Below are positions 1 through 6,268 of a stretch of DNA of 7,865 bases, in pieces; the stretch's first letter is position 1, and the number at the start of each line of letters is the position of its first letter. The stretch lies in NCBI GenBank assembly GCA_025057195.1, contig JANWWX010000053.1, forward strand, positions 1 through 7,865, given 5' to 3'. Under the pieces are notes generated by a model, which was not told the origin of the DNA, ran no database searches, and saw nothing but the letters and a program-made list of their open reading frames with translations. Source of the stretch: Leptospiraceae bacterium (GTDB lineage: Bacteria > Spirochaetota > Leptospiria > Turneriellales > Turneriellaceae). A program made the position numbers and the translations under genes.

Positions 1-1
1 T

Positions 2-1264
2 GGCTTCAGGTATAATTCTTACCAAGGACGTTCCTACATTTTTTACGGTGGCAGTTTGGGGATCGGCATCACCTCAGCAGCCTCTGCCAACCGGATTATC
101 ACGGGAGAAACAGGCACCACCCGCTTTGGGCGGGGCAACACGCTATGCGACTTCAACGGGGATGGCTATGCTGACCTGGCTGTTTCGGCAACCGCCTTCG
201 GGACCGACCAAGGCAGGGCATATGTGTTCCATGGCGGCACCACCGGCATCACCGCCACCGACGCTGCGAGTGCTAACCGGATCATCACCGGTACTTCACC
301 CGAAAACTTTTCTAGTCCTCTTAACTGTGGGGACGTGAATAACGATGGCTATGCCGATCTCTTGGCCGGTGCTATAGGCTACGGTGCCAACGTTGGTAGG
401 GCATACCTTTTTTATGGTTCGAGTTCTGGCATCACAGCGACGACGGCTGGAGGGGCCAACGCCACATTTACTGGCGAAGCGGCAAACGGCCAATTGAGCC
501 TGGCGATCACCCTTGGCGATTATGATGGCGATAGCCACACCGATATTGTGCTGGGTGCCCCCGCCGCAGTGACGAATAGCGGCCGAGCGTACGCTGTTTA
601 CGGCAGCGCCACGCCTTTCAGCGGCAATACCACCGTTGTCCATACCGCAAACACGATAATCCAGGGTGGAACTAATGATAACATGGGTGGTGCCTTTGCC
701 ACTGGTGATTTCAACGGGGATGGCGCTACTGACCTCGCCATGGGTGGTTATGGCACTGCCAGCATCCAAAGCCGGATGCATGTTTTTTACGGATCTATAG
801 GGGTACAAAATCTGAAAAACAATTCAGGCCCAATCCAGACAACGGTCACCGAAACTAACATTGGCTATTTCCTGACGACTTCGATTGTCAGCGGTGACCT
901 CAATGCCGATGGCAAGGACGAACTCTGTGTGGGTGCACATGGTGGGACGTTGGCCAATGGTTATGTTGCGGTCTTTTTTGGCTCGTCCTCACTCCTGACA
1001 GCCACTGCCCCATCGCATGCTGGTTATTCGCGTTCGGGCAGTGGCTTGGTTGCTGCAGGAGAACAATTTGGCCGGGCGGTTGGCATCATCGATGTCAATG
1101 GCGATGGCTATGGCGATCTTTTGGTGGGCGCCAATTTAGTTGCGCCAAGCAACACCGGCAAAGTGTTCATTTTCCATGGCTCGGCTTCTGGACCGGCAGC
1201 CACTCCCAACACCACCATCACTGGTGATTCCGGTACAGAATTCGGTATTTCGTTCGGCCGCTGA
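2..1264 (+). CDS. FG-GAP repeat (integrin alpha-like beta-propeller) protein, 5' end missing
   Basis: The frame is open from the window edge, so 420 residues of the C-terminal part are visible and the start lies outside; the TTG at 56 is only an internal codon. Six FG-GAP repeats of about 61-65 residues each carry a calcium-loop motif of the type DxNxDGxxD. The loops begin at residues 50, 111, 173, 236, 299 and 364 of the visible part (DFNGDGYAD, DVNNDGYAD, DYDGDSHTD, DFNGDGATD, DLNADGKDE, DVNGDGYGD). Each is followed by a strand such as GRAYVFHGG or GKVFIFHGS. Such repeats fold as blades of a calcium-stabilised beta-propeller, usually in exported or surface proteins; no signal peptide can be judged here. 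The last repeat stops at ITGDSGTEFGISFGR, before its calcium loop, which is unusual. The ligand or role is unknown. The family call is firm, the biological function is not. Confidence 0.93.
   Translation, partial: GFRYNSYQGRSYIFYGGSLGIGITSAASANRIITGETGTTRFGRGNTLCDFNGDGYADLAVSATAFGTDQGRAYVFHGGTTGITATDAASANRIITGTSPENFSSPLNCGDVNNDGYADLLAGAIGYGANVGRAYLFYGSSSGITATTAGGANATFTGEAANGQLSLAITLGDYDGDSHTDIVLGAPAAVTNSGRAYAVYGSATPFSGNTTVVHTANTIIQGGTNDNMGGAFATGDFNGDGATDLAMGGYGTASIQSRMHVFYGSIGVQNLKNNSGPIQTTVTETNIGYFLTTSIVSGDLNADGKDELCVGAHGGTLANGYVAVFFGSSSLLTATAPSHAGYSRSGSGLVAAGEQFGRAVGIIDVNGDGYGDLLVGANLVAPSNTGKVFIFHGSASGPAATPNTTITGDSGTEFGISFGR
149..1117 (+). repeat. Six in-gene FG-GAP repeat units, period about 183-195 nt
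   Basis: The codons for the six calcium loops begin at 149, 332, 518, 707, 896 and 1091, giving spacings of 183, 186, 189, 189 and 195 nt. Similarity is clear in the protein and patchy in the DNA (for example GGCATCAC recurs near the end of several units). The units have therefore diverged after duplication and are not a recent expansion. Confidence 0.85.
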
Positions 1265-1269
1265 AATAA

Positions 1270-1308
1270 CACTCAAGTATCGCTTGGCGTGTTTATCCCC
1301 ATTGAGTG
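1270..1308. other. Inverted repeat in the gap between two convergent genes
   Basis: CACTCAA (1270-1276) is perfectly complementary to TTGAGTG (1302-1308) across a 25-nt loop. Inside it a smaller hairpin, CAAG-TATCG-CTTG, can form at 1274-1286, followed by GGCGTGTTTAT. The position, six bases after the propeller gene's stop and before the tail of the opposite-strand gene, suits a transcription terminator. There is no proper T-run, so that role is only a guess. Confidence 0.35.
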
Positions 1309-1367
1309 CACAAAAGCACCTGGGCTAAAACTCGACATGCATCCCTTACCGTAAACGGCAGTGCAGC

Positions 1368-1850
1368 TTAGGATTCCCCTGCAAAAGGCATGTACTCCCG
1401 CAAATCTTCGGGAATATCCTGCCAAGGGGGTTTTTCGCCTTCGCGCCAGTACCAGAAGAAGAGTTTTTCGACCAAATACCCCGCCACAGGGTCCCACCGC
1501 GAGGGTTCTTGGTAATAGTTAATCGCAAAAAAGCGTTTCAGCGAACGCCGCGCGGGTTTCAGCCACAAAAGGATCAGCCCATAAACCAGCGACGAGACAC
1601 TCACCCGCAGCGCCGAGGCAACACAAAGTAGCGCGTCGTGCTCTTCCGGCGTAAATCGGGTGGTGACGATGCGGTACGGTCCCTCGGCGTCGTTATAGGA
1701 GCGGGTGACGCCGCGGCGGATAGGGTTGCGCATCTTGAGCCGCAAGAAACGCGCGGCGAAGCGCATGATCTCGCGTTGGTGTTTTTGCCAGTGTTCTGCG
1801 ACTTTTTCTGGCAGGCTGACGCTGGTGGTATGCAGGTTTTTGGTTTTCAT
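1368..1850 (-). CDS. DUF1564-like small protein with a ribbon-helix-helix-like segment
   Basis: 160 residues from ATG at 1850. A longer TTG start at 1877 is possible, but the ATG is preceded by AGAGGGACT, an acceptable though close ribosome-binding site. An AT-rich stretch reading TATTTAATATAT on this strand just upstream could supply a -10 box. The N-terminal VSLPEK, the basic region at 30-51, the central block at 58-97 (PYRIVTTRFTPEEHDALL, then a hydrophobic helix ending LLWLKP) and an aromatic tail (YYQEPSRWD, FFWYWREGE) resemble my memory of DUF1564, a leptospiral family of unknown function. The central block also reads as strand (59-66), helix (68-81), helix (84-97), the order found in ribbon-helix-helix DNA-binding proteins. 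A regulatory role is therefore plausible but inferred. There is no signal peptide; it is probably cytoplasmic. It stands alone and diverges from the transglycosylase gene. Confidence 0.8.
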   Translation of the reverse strand: MKTKNLHTTSVSLPEKVAEHWQKHQREIMRFAARFLRLKMRNPIRRGVTRSYNDAEGPYRIVTTRFTPEEHDALLCVASALRVSVSSLVYGLILLWLKPARRSLKRFFAINYYQEPSRWDPVAGYLVEKLFFWYWREGEKPPWQDIPEDLREYMPFAGES

Positions 1851-1904
1851 AGTCCCTCTATATATTAAATACCACAAAATCGCGGAATTTTTTCACTATT
1901 TTGG

Positions 1905-1914
1905 GAAAATTTTC
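1905..1914. promoter_or_regulatory. 10-bp perfect palindrome, possible operator
   Basis: GAAAATTTTC is a perfect palindrome flanked by G runs, about 55 bp upstream of the DUF1564-like start, in the region shared by two divergent genes. If the neighbouring ribbon-helix-helix-like protein binds DNA, this would be a natural site to test. No binding evidence exists in the sequence itself. Confidence 0.25.
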
Positions 1915-1929
1915 GGGGGAAAGCTTATT

Positions 1930-1979
1930 GGGCTTTGGCATAGCACCTAAGCCCTATGGCTCAGGGCTTTTTCCCCAAT
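1930..1979 (+). promoter_or_regulatory. Structured leader with alternative hairpins, one terminator-like
   Basis: AAGCCCT (1949-1955) pairs perfectly with AGGGCTT (1963-1969) over a 7-nt loop and runs into TTTTT (1968-1972), which is the form of an intrinsic terminator on the plus strand. The same AAGCCC can instead pair with GGGCTT at 1930-1935. A third pairing, ATTGGG (1927-1932) with CCCAAT (1974-1979), would enclose the whole. No plus-strand gene ends just upstream. The element therefore fits either an attenuator in the leader of the transglycosylase gene or a stop for antisense transcripts entering from the DUF1564-like gene. The hairpins are seen; the role is inferred. Confidence 0.45.
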
Positions 1980-2001
1980 TTGGCGACTTAAAGTGTGGCA
2001 T

Positions 2002-2035
2002 AACCCTAAAAGGCTTGACGGGATGTTGGGTTTTT
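2002..2035 (+). promoter_or_regulatory. Second, weaker hairpin with T-run before the transglycosylase start
   Basis: AACCC (2002-2006) can pair with GGGTT (2028-2032), and the arm runs into TTTTT (2031-2035), 16 bases before the transglycosylase ATG. The stem is short (5 bp) and the loop long (21 nt), so it is much weaker than the hairpin at 1949-1972, whose layout it echoes 60 bp downstream. Confidence 0.25.
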
Positions 2036-2051
2036 GTGCGGTGCACAATAA

Positions 2052-2708
2052 ATGGCCAAAAAAGTTTTGCAGTGTCAAAAAAGCCCACGATTTCCTTGGC
2101 GCCCCCTGGCCCTCTTTGTCGGCTTTGCTGGCATTGCTCTTACGGCAGGGTGGGTCTCAGCCTACCCCCGCTGGCAACGCCACGCCAGCGAGAATGGGAT
2201 CTATGCTTACTTAAACGAAAAATTTCCGGAGAAAAGATCCATAGATCCGCAAGAGCTGGCGAGAATCCTTTACCAGGAGGCGAGAAAAATTCGGTTGGAG
2301 CAGGCTGGGGACGGCAGGCGCTTCGACCGCACGGCGCTGCTTTTGGCGATCATCCAAGTCGAAAGCGAATTCAATCCCCGTGCCCGATCGCTGGTGGGGG
2401 CACGCGGCCTGATGCAGCTCATGCCGGCGACCGCTGCGATTTTAAGTGGGCGCAACCTCGCGGTGCACGAGCTGACCGATGCACATACCAACATTGTTTT
2501 GGGTGTGCAATATCTCAACGCGATGATTCAGGAAATGGGAGAGGTGCACAAGGCGCTTTTGGCTTATAACGCTGGACCGGCGGCTGTCCGGCGTTACGGT
2601 GGGGTCAATAGCTACTACGAGCACGTGCTGCGTGTGCACGACCAGTTCCTTGAATTTTGCCGGCAAAGCAGAAGACCGTCCTTTACCATTGCCCGGCTAC
2701 GGAGTTAA
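2052..2708 (+). CDS. Membrane-anchored lytic transglycosylase (SLT domain)
   Basis: 218 residues. The family cleaves the glycan strand of peptidoglycan between MurNAc and GlcNAc, forming 1,6-anhydro-MurNAc, in the periplasm. Residues 1-16 are basic and followed by one hydrophobic segment (about 18-37), which reads as a signal anchor or uncleaved signal peptide; there is no lipobox. The SLT fold spans about 90-205. Its motifs are [10 protein letters not shown] with the presumed catalytic Glu104, [13 protein letters not shown] (116-128), AYNAGP (171-176) and the closing SYYEHVLRV (187-195). This matches the Slt70/MltC-type family 1 goose-lysozyme-like fold, in a short single-domain version. The start is fixed by an in-frame TAA immediately before the ATG (2049-2051), although no good Shine-Dalgarno sequence precedes it. 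It has no partner gene nearby on its strand, and its stop overlaps that of the convergent purE. Confidence 0.93.
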   Translation: MAKKVLQCQKSPRFPWRPLALFVGFAGIALTAGWVSAYPRWQRHASENGIYAYLNEKFPEKRSIDPQELARILYQEARKIRLEQAGDGRRFDRTALLLAIIQVESEFNPRARSLVGARGLMQLMPATAAILSGRNLAVHELTDAHTNIVLGVQYLNAMIQEMGEVHKALLAYNAGPAAVRRYGGVNSYYEHVLRVHDQFLEFCRQSRRPSFTIARLRS

Positions 2709-3187
2709 TGGCTATCGAGCTGTGCCTTGTGCACTTGTTGCGCAAGCATGGCTCGGTAGTCCTCTAACTTTTGTTGCAATTGCCGGTCCCCGATCGCCAA
2801 AATCTGTGCTGCCAGTAGCCCCGCGTTGCGCGCGCCATTGAGTGCCACTGTGGCGACAGGGATTCCGGCGGGCATCTGCAATATCGAAAGAATGCTGTCC
2901 CAGCCGTCCAGCGAGTGGCTTGCGCGGATTGGCACCCCGATCACAGGTAAAGTGGTCAGCGAGGCCACCATACCAGGAAGGTGCGCAGCCCCGCCAGCCC
3001 CGGCGATGATCACGGAAAAGCCCTCGCTGCGGGCATTCCGCGCAAATTGGAACATCTTTTCAGGCGTTCGGTGCGCAGAGACCACCTCGGCGTGGCATGG
3101 CACACCGAGTTCTTCCAAAATTTCTTTTGCCTCCCGCATGATCTCCCAATCGGAGCGGGAGCCCATGATAACCGCAACTTTTGCCAT
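2705..3187 (-). CDS. purE: N5-carboxyaminoimidazole ribonucleotide mutase, class I PurE
   Basis: 160 residues, the usual size for a bacterial PurE. The enzyme converts N5-CAIR to CAIR in de novo purine synthesis, acting after PurK, in the cytoplasm. Seen motifs are [10 protein letters not shown] (8-17), [10 protein letters not shown] (37-46) with the catalytic-type His39, [12 protein letters not shown] (62-73), [20 protein letters not shown] (92-111) and [10 protein letters not shown] (121-130). GGAAHLPG and QMPAGIPV mark class I (mutase) rather than the class II AIR carboxylase form known from Treponema. An in-frame extension to 3505 is possible on paper but runs antisense through the NusG-like gene and has no family match, so the ATG at 3187 before [12 protein letters not shown] was chosen. 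No clear ribosome-binding site is seen. purK is not in the window. The 87-bp gap to the divergent NusG-like gene must hold its promoter, but I could not single one out. Confidence 0.96.
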   Translation of the reverse strand: MAKVAVIMGSRSDWEIMREAKEILEELGVPCHAEVVSAHRTPEKMFQFARNARSEGFSVIIAGAGGAAHLPGMVASLTTLPVIGVPIRASHSLDGWDSILSILQMPAGIPVATVALNGARNAGLLAAQILAIGDRQLQQKLEDYRAMLAQQVHKAQLDSH

Positions 3188-3274
3188 GGAGCGTGCTAAG
3201 AGAATCGGGCACCGTGTCGATGCAATTTGGGCTGCTTTCGTTTTACTGCTGGCCGTGCCCGTATTTTCTGGCCT

Positions 3275-3811
3275 ATGGCTGATGCCAATGAACCACAGTG
3301 GTATGCGGTCTATACCAAGCCGCGGGCAGAAAAAAAGCTGCGTGAACACCTTGCACGGCATGCGATCGAACACTACCTGCCGCTGGTACGCCGGCGCAAG
3401 AAGTGGTCTGACCGCTACAAGTGGGTTGAAGAGCCCGTTTTCTCTTCGTATGTCTTTGTCAAAATTGCAGCCAGTGAACGTTTGCGCGTGCTGCGCCTGC
3501 CCCATGCGGTCTATATCGTCAGCCGGGACAATGCACCACTGCCGATCGCGGAAGAAACCATTACCCTGCTACGCATTGCGGTTGATCGCTTTGCCGAGAC
3601 GCTCACGGTCAGAAGTAGTAATGACATCGCCAGTGGGGAGCGGGTGCGGGTTATTGCAGGACCTTTTGCCGGCCACGAGGCGACGGTACTGAGCCGGCGC
3701 GGCAAGGCCTATGTGGTTGTGAATTTCGCTGCGCTGGAACAGGCTGTTGAAGTGGAAATTCCAGTCAGCAACCTCGAGCGTATCCCTGCAGAGTCGCTCA
3801 CGCCGTCGTGA
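3275..3811 (+). CDS. NusG-family transcription elongation factor paralogue (UpxY/RfaH type)
   Basis: 178 residues from ATG at 3275; a TTG at 3227 would add 16 unlikely residues, and neither start has a good ribosome-binding site. The NusG N-terminal domain occupies about 8-110, starting with [18 protein letters not shown], then the signature [20 protein letters not shown] (42-61) and [15 protein letters not shown] domain follows at about 117-172 ([19 protein letters not shown], then [14 protein letters not shown]). The WSDRxKxVEEPxFxxYVF block is typical of specialised NusG paralogues such as UpxY and RfaH, which bind RNA polymerase and let it read through long operons, often for polysaccharides. 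Housekeeping NusG has a different sequence there. Such genes usually lead the operon they control; here the next gene (hisF) is convergent and overlaps by 14 nt, so the target must lie elsewhere. Family confident, paralogue class likely, target unknown. Confidence 0.88.
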   Translation: MADANEPQWYAVYTKPRAEKKLREHLARHAIEHYLPLVRRRKKWSDRYKWVEEPVFSSYVFVKIAASERLRVLRLPHAVYIVSRDNAPLPIAEETITLLRIAVDRFAETLTVRSSNDIASGERVRVIAGPFAGHEATVLSRRGKAYVVVNFAALEQAVEVEIPVSNLERIPAESLTPS

Positions 3812-3812
3812 G
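3797..3812. terminator. Palindromic hairpin made by the two overlapping stop codons
   Basis: CTCACG-CCGT-CGTGAG is a perfect 6-bp inverted repeat with a 4-nt loop. Its arms contain the TGA of the NusG-like gene (3809-3811, plus) and the TGA of hisF (3798-3800, minus). Two convergent genes meet here with no intergenic space, so this is the only local symmetric structure that could end transcription both ways. It has no T-run, so termination is speculative. Confidence 0.3.
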
Positions 3813-4568
3813 ATAATCCAGCCGCATGGGATAGCCCTGTGCGGCAAGGTATTGCTTTAGTTCACCGATGCGTAGTTCACGGTAGTGGAAAAGCGAAGCG
3901 GCTAAGGCGGCGCGTGCGCCAGCAGCAAATGCCTGTGCAAAATGCTCCATGCGGCCGGCACCGCCCGAAGCGATCACGGGCACTGGTACAGCCTTACACA
4001 CTCCTTCAAGAAGGCGTAGATCATAACCGCTGCGGGCACCATCGCGATCCATCGACGTCAAGAGGATCTCGCCAGCACCACGCTCGGCCGCCTCTTGCGC
4101 CCAAGAGATCGCATCCCGGCCAGTGGCGGTGCGCCCACCGTGTAAGTACACTTCATAAAAACTCCCGTTGAAGCGCGCATCAATTGCGCAGACGACGCAC
4201 TGGCTGCCAAAATGCCGGGCACCTTGTTCCAAGAGCGCTGGATTTTCAAAAGCGGCGGTATTGAGTGAAACCTTATCTGCCCCTTCGGCTAGGATGCGCT
4301 GCATATCGTCCAGAGTGCGGATGCCGCCACCAACACAAAAAGGAATGAACACACGCTCCGCCACCCGCCGCACTAAGTCGATGAGGATTGCACGGCGATC
4401 CGCTGAGGCCGTGATGTCGAGGAATACCAATTCGTCGGCACCCTCACTGTCGTAAAGTTCAGCACAGGCCACTGGGTTCCCGGCGTCACGCAGGTTGACG
4501 AACTGCACCCCTTTGACCACACGGCCATCTTTGATGTCTAAGCAAGGGATGATGCGCAGTGCGTTCAT
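3798..4568 (-). CDS. hisF: Imidazole glycerol phosphate synthase, cyclase subunit
   Basis: 256 residues, full length for HisF. With HisH supplying ammonia, it turns PRFAR into imidazole glycerol phosphate and AICAR, linking histidine and purine synthesis, in the cytoplasm. It is a (beta/alpha)8 barrel with [16 protein letters not shown] at the N-terminus, [44 protein letters not shown] and [12 protein letters not shown]. Taking the ATG at 4568 puts the two catalytic aspartates at 11 and 130, exactly the numbering of characterised HisF proteins, so it is preferred over the TTG three bases upstream. The ATG overlaps the RNase J stop as TGATG, which with a weak ribosome-binding site suggests translational coupling. 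hisH, hisA and the other his genes are not in the window. Confidence 0.97.
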   Translation of the reverse strand: MNALRIIPCLDIKDGRVVKGVQFVNLRDAGNPVACAELYDSEGADELVFLDITASADRRAILIDLVRRVAERVFIPFCVGGGIRTLDDMQRILAEGADKVSLNTAAFENPALLEQGARHFGSQCVVCAIDARFNGSFYEVYLHGGRTATGRDAISWAQEAAERGAGEILLTSMDRDGARSGYDLRLLEGVCKAVPVPVIASGGAGRMEHFAQAFAAGARAALAASLFHYRELRIGELKQYLAAQGYPMRLDYLTTA

Positions 4569-6268
4569 CAATAATCGTCTAAGTAGACAAATTTAATGCG
4601 TGGGGTTTTAGCCAAAAACTCGCTGTGGATTGCGTCGAGACGCTCGGTGAGTTTTTTTTCTCGCTTGTCTGGGTTGCTATCTGCGACTCGTGCCACCTCT
4701 GCTGAAATGCGCGAAAACAGTTCTGGCTGCAATTTTTGTTGCAGCTCCTCGCTCATGACACCTTCGTAATCGAGGGCGCGCAAAAGCCACGGTTCGCGCT
4801 GCAACACCAGCAGGCAAATGCCCTGCTCGGCGAGCTGGACGCGGATGCTATAGAGTGCTGGGTCGAAATGCACCTCTCCCGGTTCCACGAGGCAGGTTTC
4901 ATCGGGTACCGTTTCCACAAGGTGCGGGGCATCGCCGAGCGCATAGATGCAGTGTTCGGTGGCGACGGTCACTGGGAATTTTTTCTGATCGATAAATTCC
5001 AAAAAGGCATTGAGGTGTAGCGGATCGCCATGGATGGGAATGATATGGCGTGGCCGCAGGTAGCTCACCAATTTGGCAATATCCCCGCGCCGGCCATGGC
5101 CGCTGGTGTGCACGCGCAGTTCGGGAGTGAGCCCAATAACGCGCGCCCCCGCTTCTGCAGCCAGGTTGAGCGACTCATAAATCCTGCCTTCGTTGCCCGG
5201 AATCATGCTGGCAGAAAAAATGAGGGTATCACCTTTTTTGAGTTGCATCTTGGGCAGCTCGCCATGCGTCAGTCGCCAAAAAGAGGAGTTCTTGTCCGCC
5301 TGGCAACCCGCCACCAACCAAATGGCATCCTGCGCTGAAAAGGATGGCATTTTGTGCTGGTGTAGTGGCAGATCAACTTCGCGCGCGCGGTATGCTGCTT
5401 CCCACTGTAGGCGCAACGAACGGCCCAAAAACCCGACCGGGCGTGAGAGCTGGCGTGCCGTACGCACAATGTTTTTGATCCTTTCGATCTGCGAGGCGAA
5501 AGTTGTGATGAATACCCGCCCCGGAACACGGCGCAGTAGTGAGGCTAAGGCTTCGTCCACTTCCCGTTCGTCGGCAGTTTCGCCCTCATGTAGCGCACCG
5601 GTCGAATCGACGAATAGGAAATCCACTGGCGCATATTTTTTGATATGGGGGACTTTGTGTCTGACCTCCGAGCCACGGAGCTTGAAATCGCTACTGAAAT
5701 AGATCCGCTTTTTGCCGCTGGCGGTGTTAGTTTCGATGCCCACGGAAAAGCACTGCGGAATGGAGTGCGGCATGAAAAATGTTTCGATACGGAAATTCCC
5801 GATTTCGATGGATGAATCCTCTTCGATGAGCTGGAAATCCCAACGCCGGGGATCGATGCCGTGTTCCTCAAGGCGTGCCGTCAGCAATGCGGCAGTAAAC
5901 GGCGAGGCAAAGATGGGAGTGCCTTTAGGGATAACCTGCACCAAATGGGGCATGGCACCGATGTGGTCTTCATGGCCGTGTGTGAGGAAAATTGCTGTTG
6001 GCGGAAAGCCCAAAAGCAGCTGCCGGTTGGGCAGACTCCTCTCCATCCCCGGAGTCTGATGGCTGGCAAAACCGGCGCCGGCGTCTATCCAGATGGTGGT
6101 GCTGTGTCGGCTATTTTTGGCTGCGTAATGGAATACAGTGAAATTGGTGCCGAACTTGCCGACCCCACCACCAAAAGCAAAATAGAGCTGGCCTGGCGCA
6201 AGCCGCCGTGGGTAGTCAACAATGCCGGCTGGATCAGAGCTGACCTGTGGAACCAAATCCGCCCTCAC
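4568..6268 (-). CDS. rnj: Ribonuclease J (metallo-beta-lactamase/beta-CASP ribonuclease)
   Basis: 566 residues. RNase J degrades and matures RNA by endonucleolytic and 5'-3' exonucleolytic cleavage in the cytoplasm. The lactamase core starts with [19 protein letters not shown] (28-46). Zinc-ligand motifs are [10 protein letters not shown] (96-105), His168 in PHSIPQ and Asp194 in SSDFK, where the family usually has GDFK. The beta-CASP part shows LFVDSTGA (218-225), [13 protein letters not shown] (252-264), [10 protein letters not shown] (351-360), [12 protein letters not shown] (385-396) and IIPIHGD (409-415). A C-terminal domain of about 150 residues follows, as in full-length RNase J. The start is uncertain: GTG at 6268 overlaps dut by 35 nt, while TTG at 6256 has GAGG six bases upstream. 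Both give a 20-25 residue extension before the conserved core. It sits between dut and hisF in one transcription unit and overlaps both. Confidence 0.94.
   Translation of the reverse strand: MRADLVPQVSSDPAGIVDYPRRLAPGQLYFAFGGGVGKFGTNFTVFHYAAKNSRHSTTIWIDAGAGFASHQTPGMERSLPNRQLLLGFPPTAIFLTHGHEDHIGAMPHLVQVIPKGTPIFASPFTAALLTARLEEHGIDPRRWDFQLIEEDSSIEIGNFRIETFFMPHSIPQCFSVGIETNTASGKKRIYFSSDFKLRGSEVRHKVPHIKKYAPVDFLFVDSTGALHEGETADEREVDEALASLLRRVPGRVFITTFASQIERIKNIVRTARQLSRPVGFLGRSLRLQWEAAYRAREVDLPLHQHKMPSFSAQDAIWLVAGCQADKNSSFWRLTHGELPKMQLKKGDTLIFSASMIPGNEGRIYESLNLAAEAGARVIGLTPELRVHTSGHGRRGDIAKLVSYLRPRHIIPIHGDPLHLNAFLEFIDQKKFPVTVATEHCIYALGDAPHLVETVPDETCLVEPGEVHFDPALYSIRVQLAEQGICLLVLQREPWLLRALDYEGVMSEELQQKLQPELFSRISAEVARVADSNPDKREKKLTERLDAIHSEFLAKTPRIKFVYLDDY

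Noticed and set aside
296..808. 170-residue minus-strand reading frame opposite the FG-GAP gene
   Set aside because: It is a mirror of the repeat-coding strand, with no recognisable domain; the plus-strand frame has six clear calcium-loop repeats.
1262..1328. Frameshift continuing the FG-GAP protein past its stop
   Set aside because: The other frames after 1264 show no DxNxDG loop or GRAYVFYG-type strand, so there is no lost coding sequence to recover here.
2015..2049. TTGACG at 2015 as a -35 box for the transglycosylase gene
   Set aside because: No -10-like hexamer lies 16-18 bp downstream; the nearest candidate, CACAAT, is 23 bp away and would start transcription inside the gene.
1901..2569. 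222-residue plus-strand frame beginning in the intergenic region
   Set aside because: It runs in another frame through the transglycosylase gene, whose SLT motifs are unmistakable; its own sequence is low-complexity and Gly/Arg-rich.
3188..3505. 106-residue N-terminal extension of PurE
   Set aside because: It lies antisense to the NusG-like gene, matches nothing in the PurE family, and would make the protein far too long.
2826..3692. 288-residue plus-strand frame across purE and the NusG-like gene
   Set aside because: It is a shadow of two well-supported genes in other frames.
5193..5702. 169-residue plus-strand frame inside the RNase J gene
   Set aside because: Serine/arginine-rich composition typical of an antisense shadow; RNase J motifs on the other strand cover the same bases.
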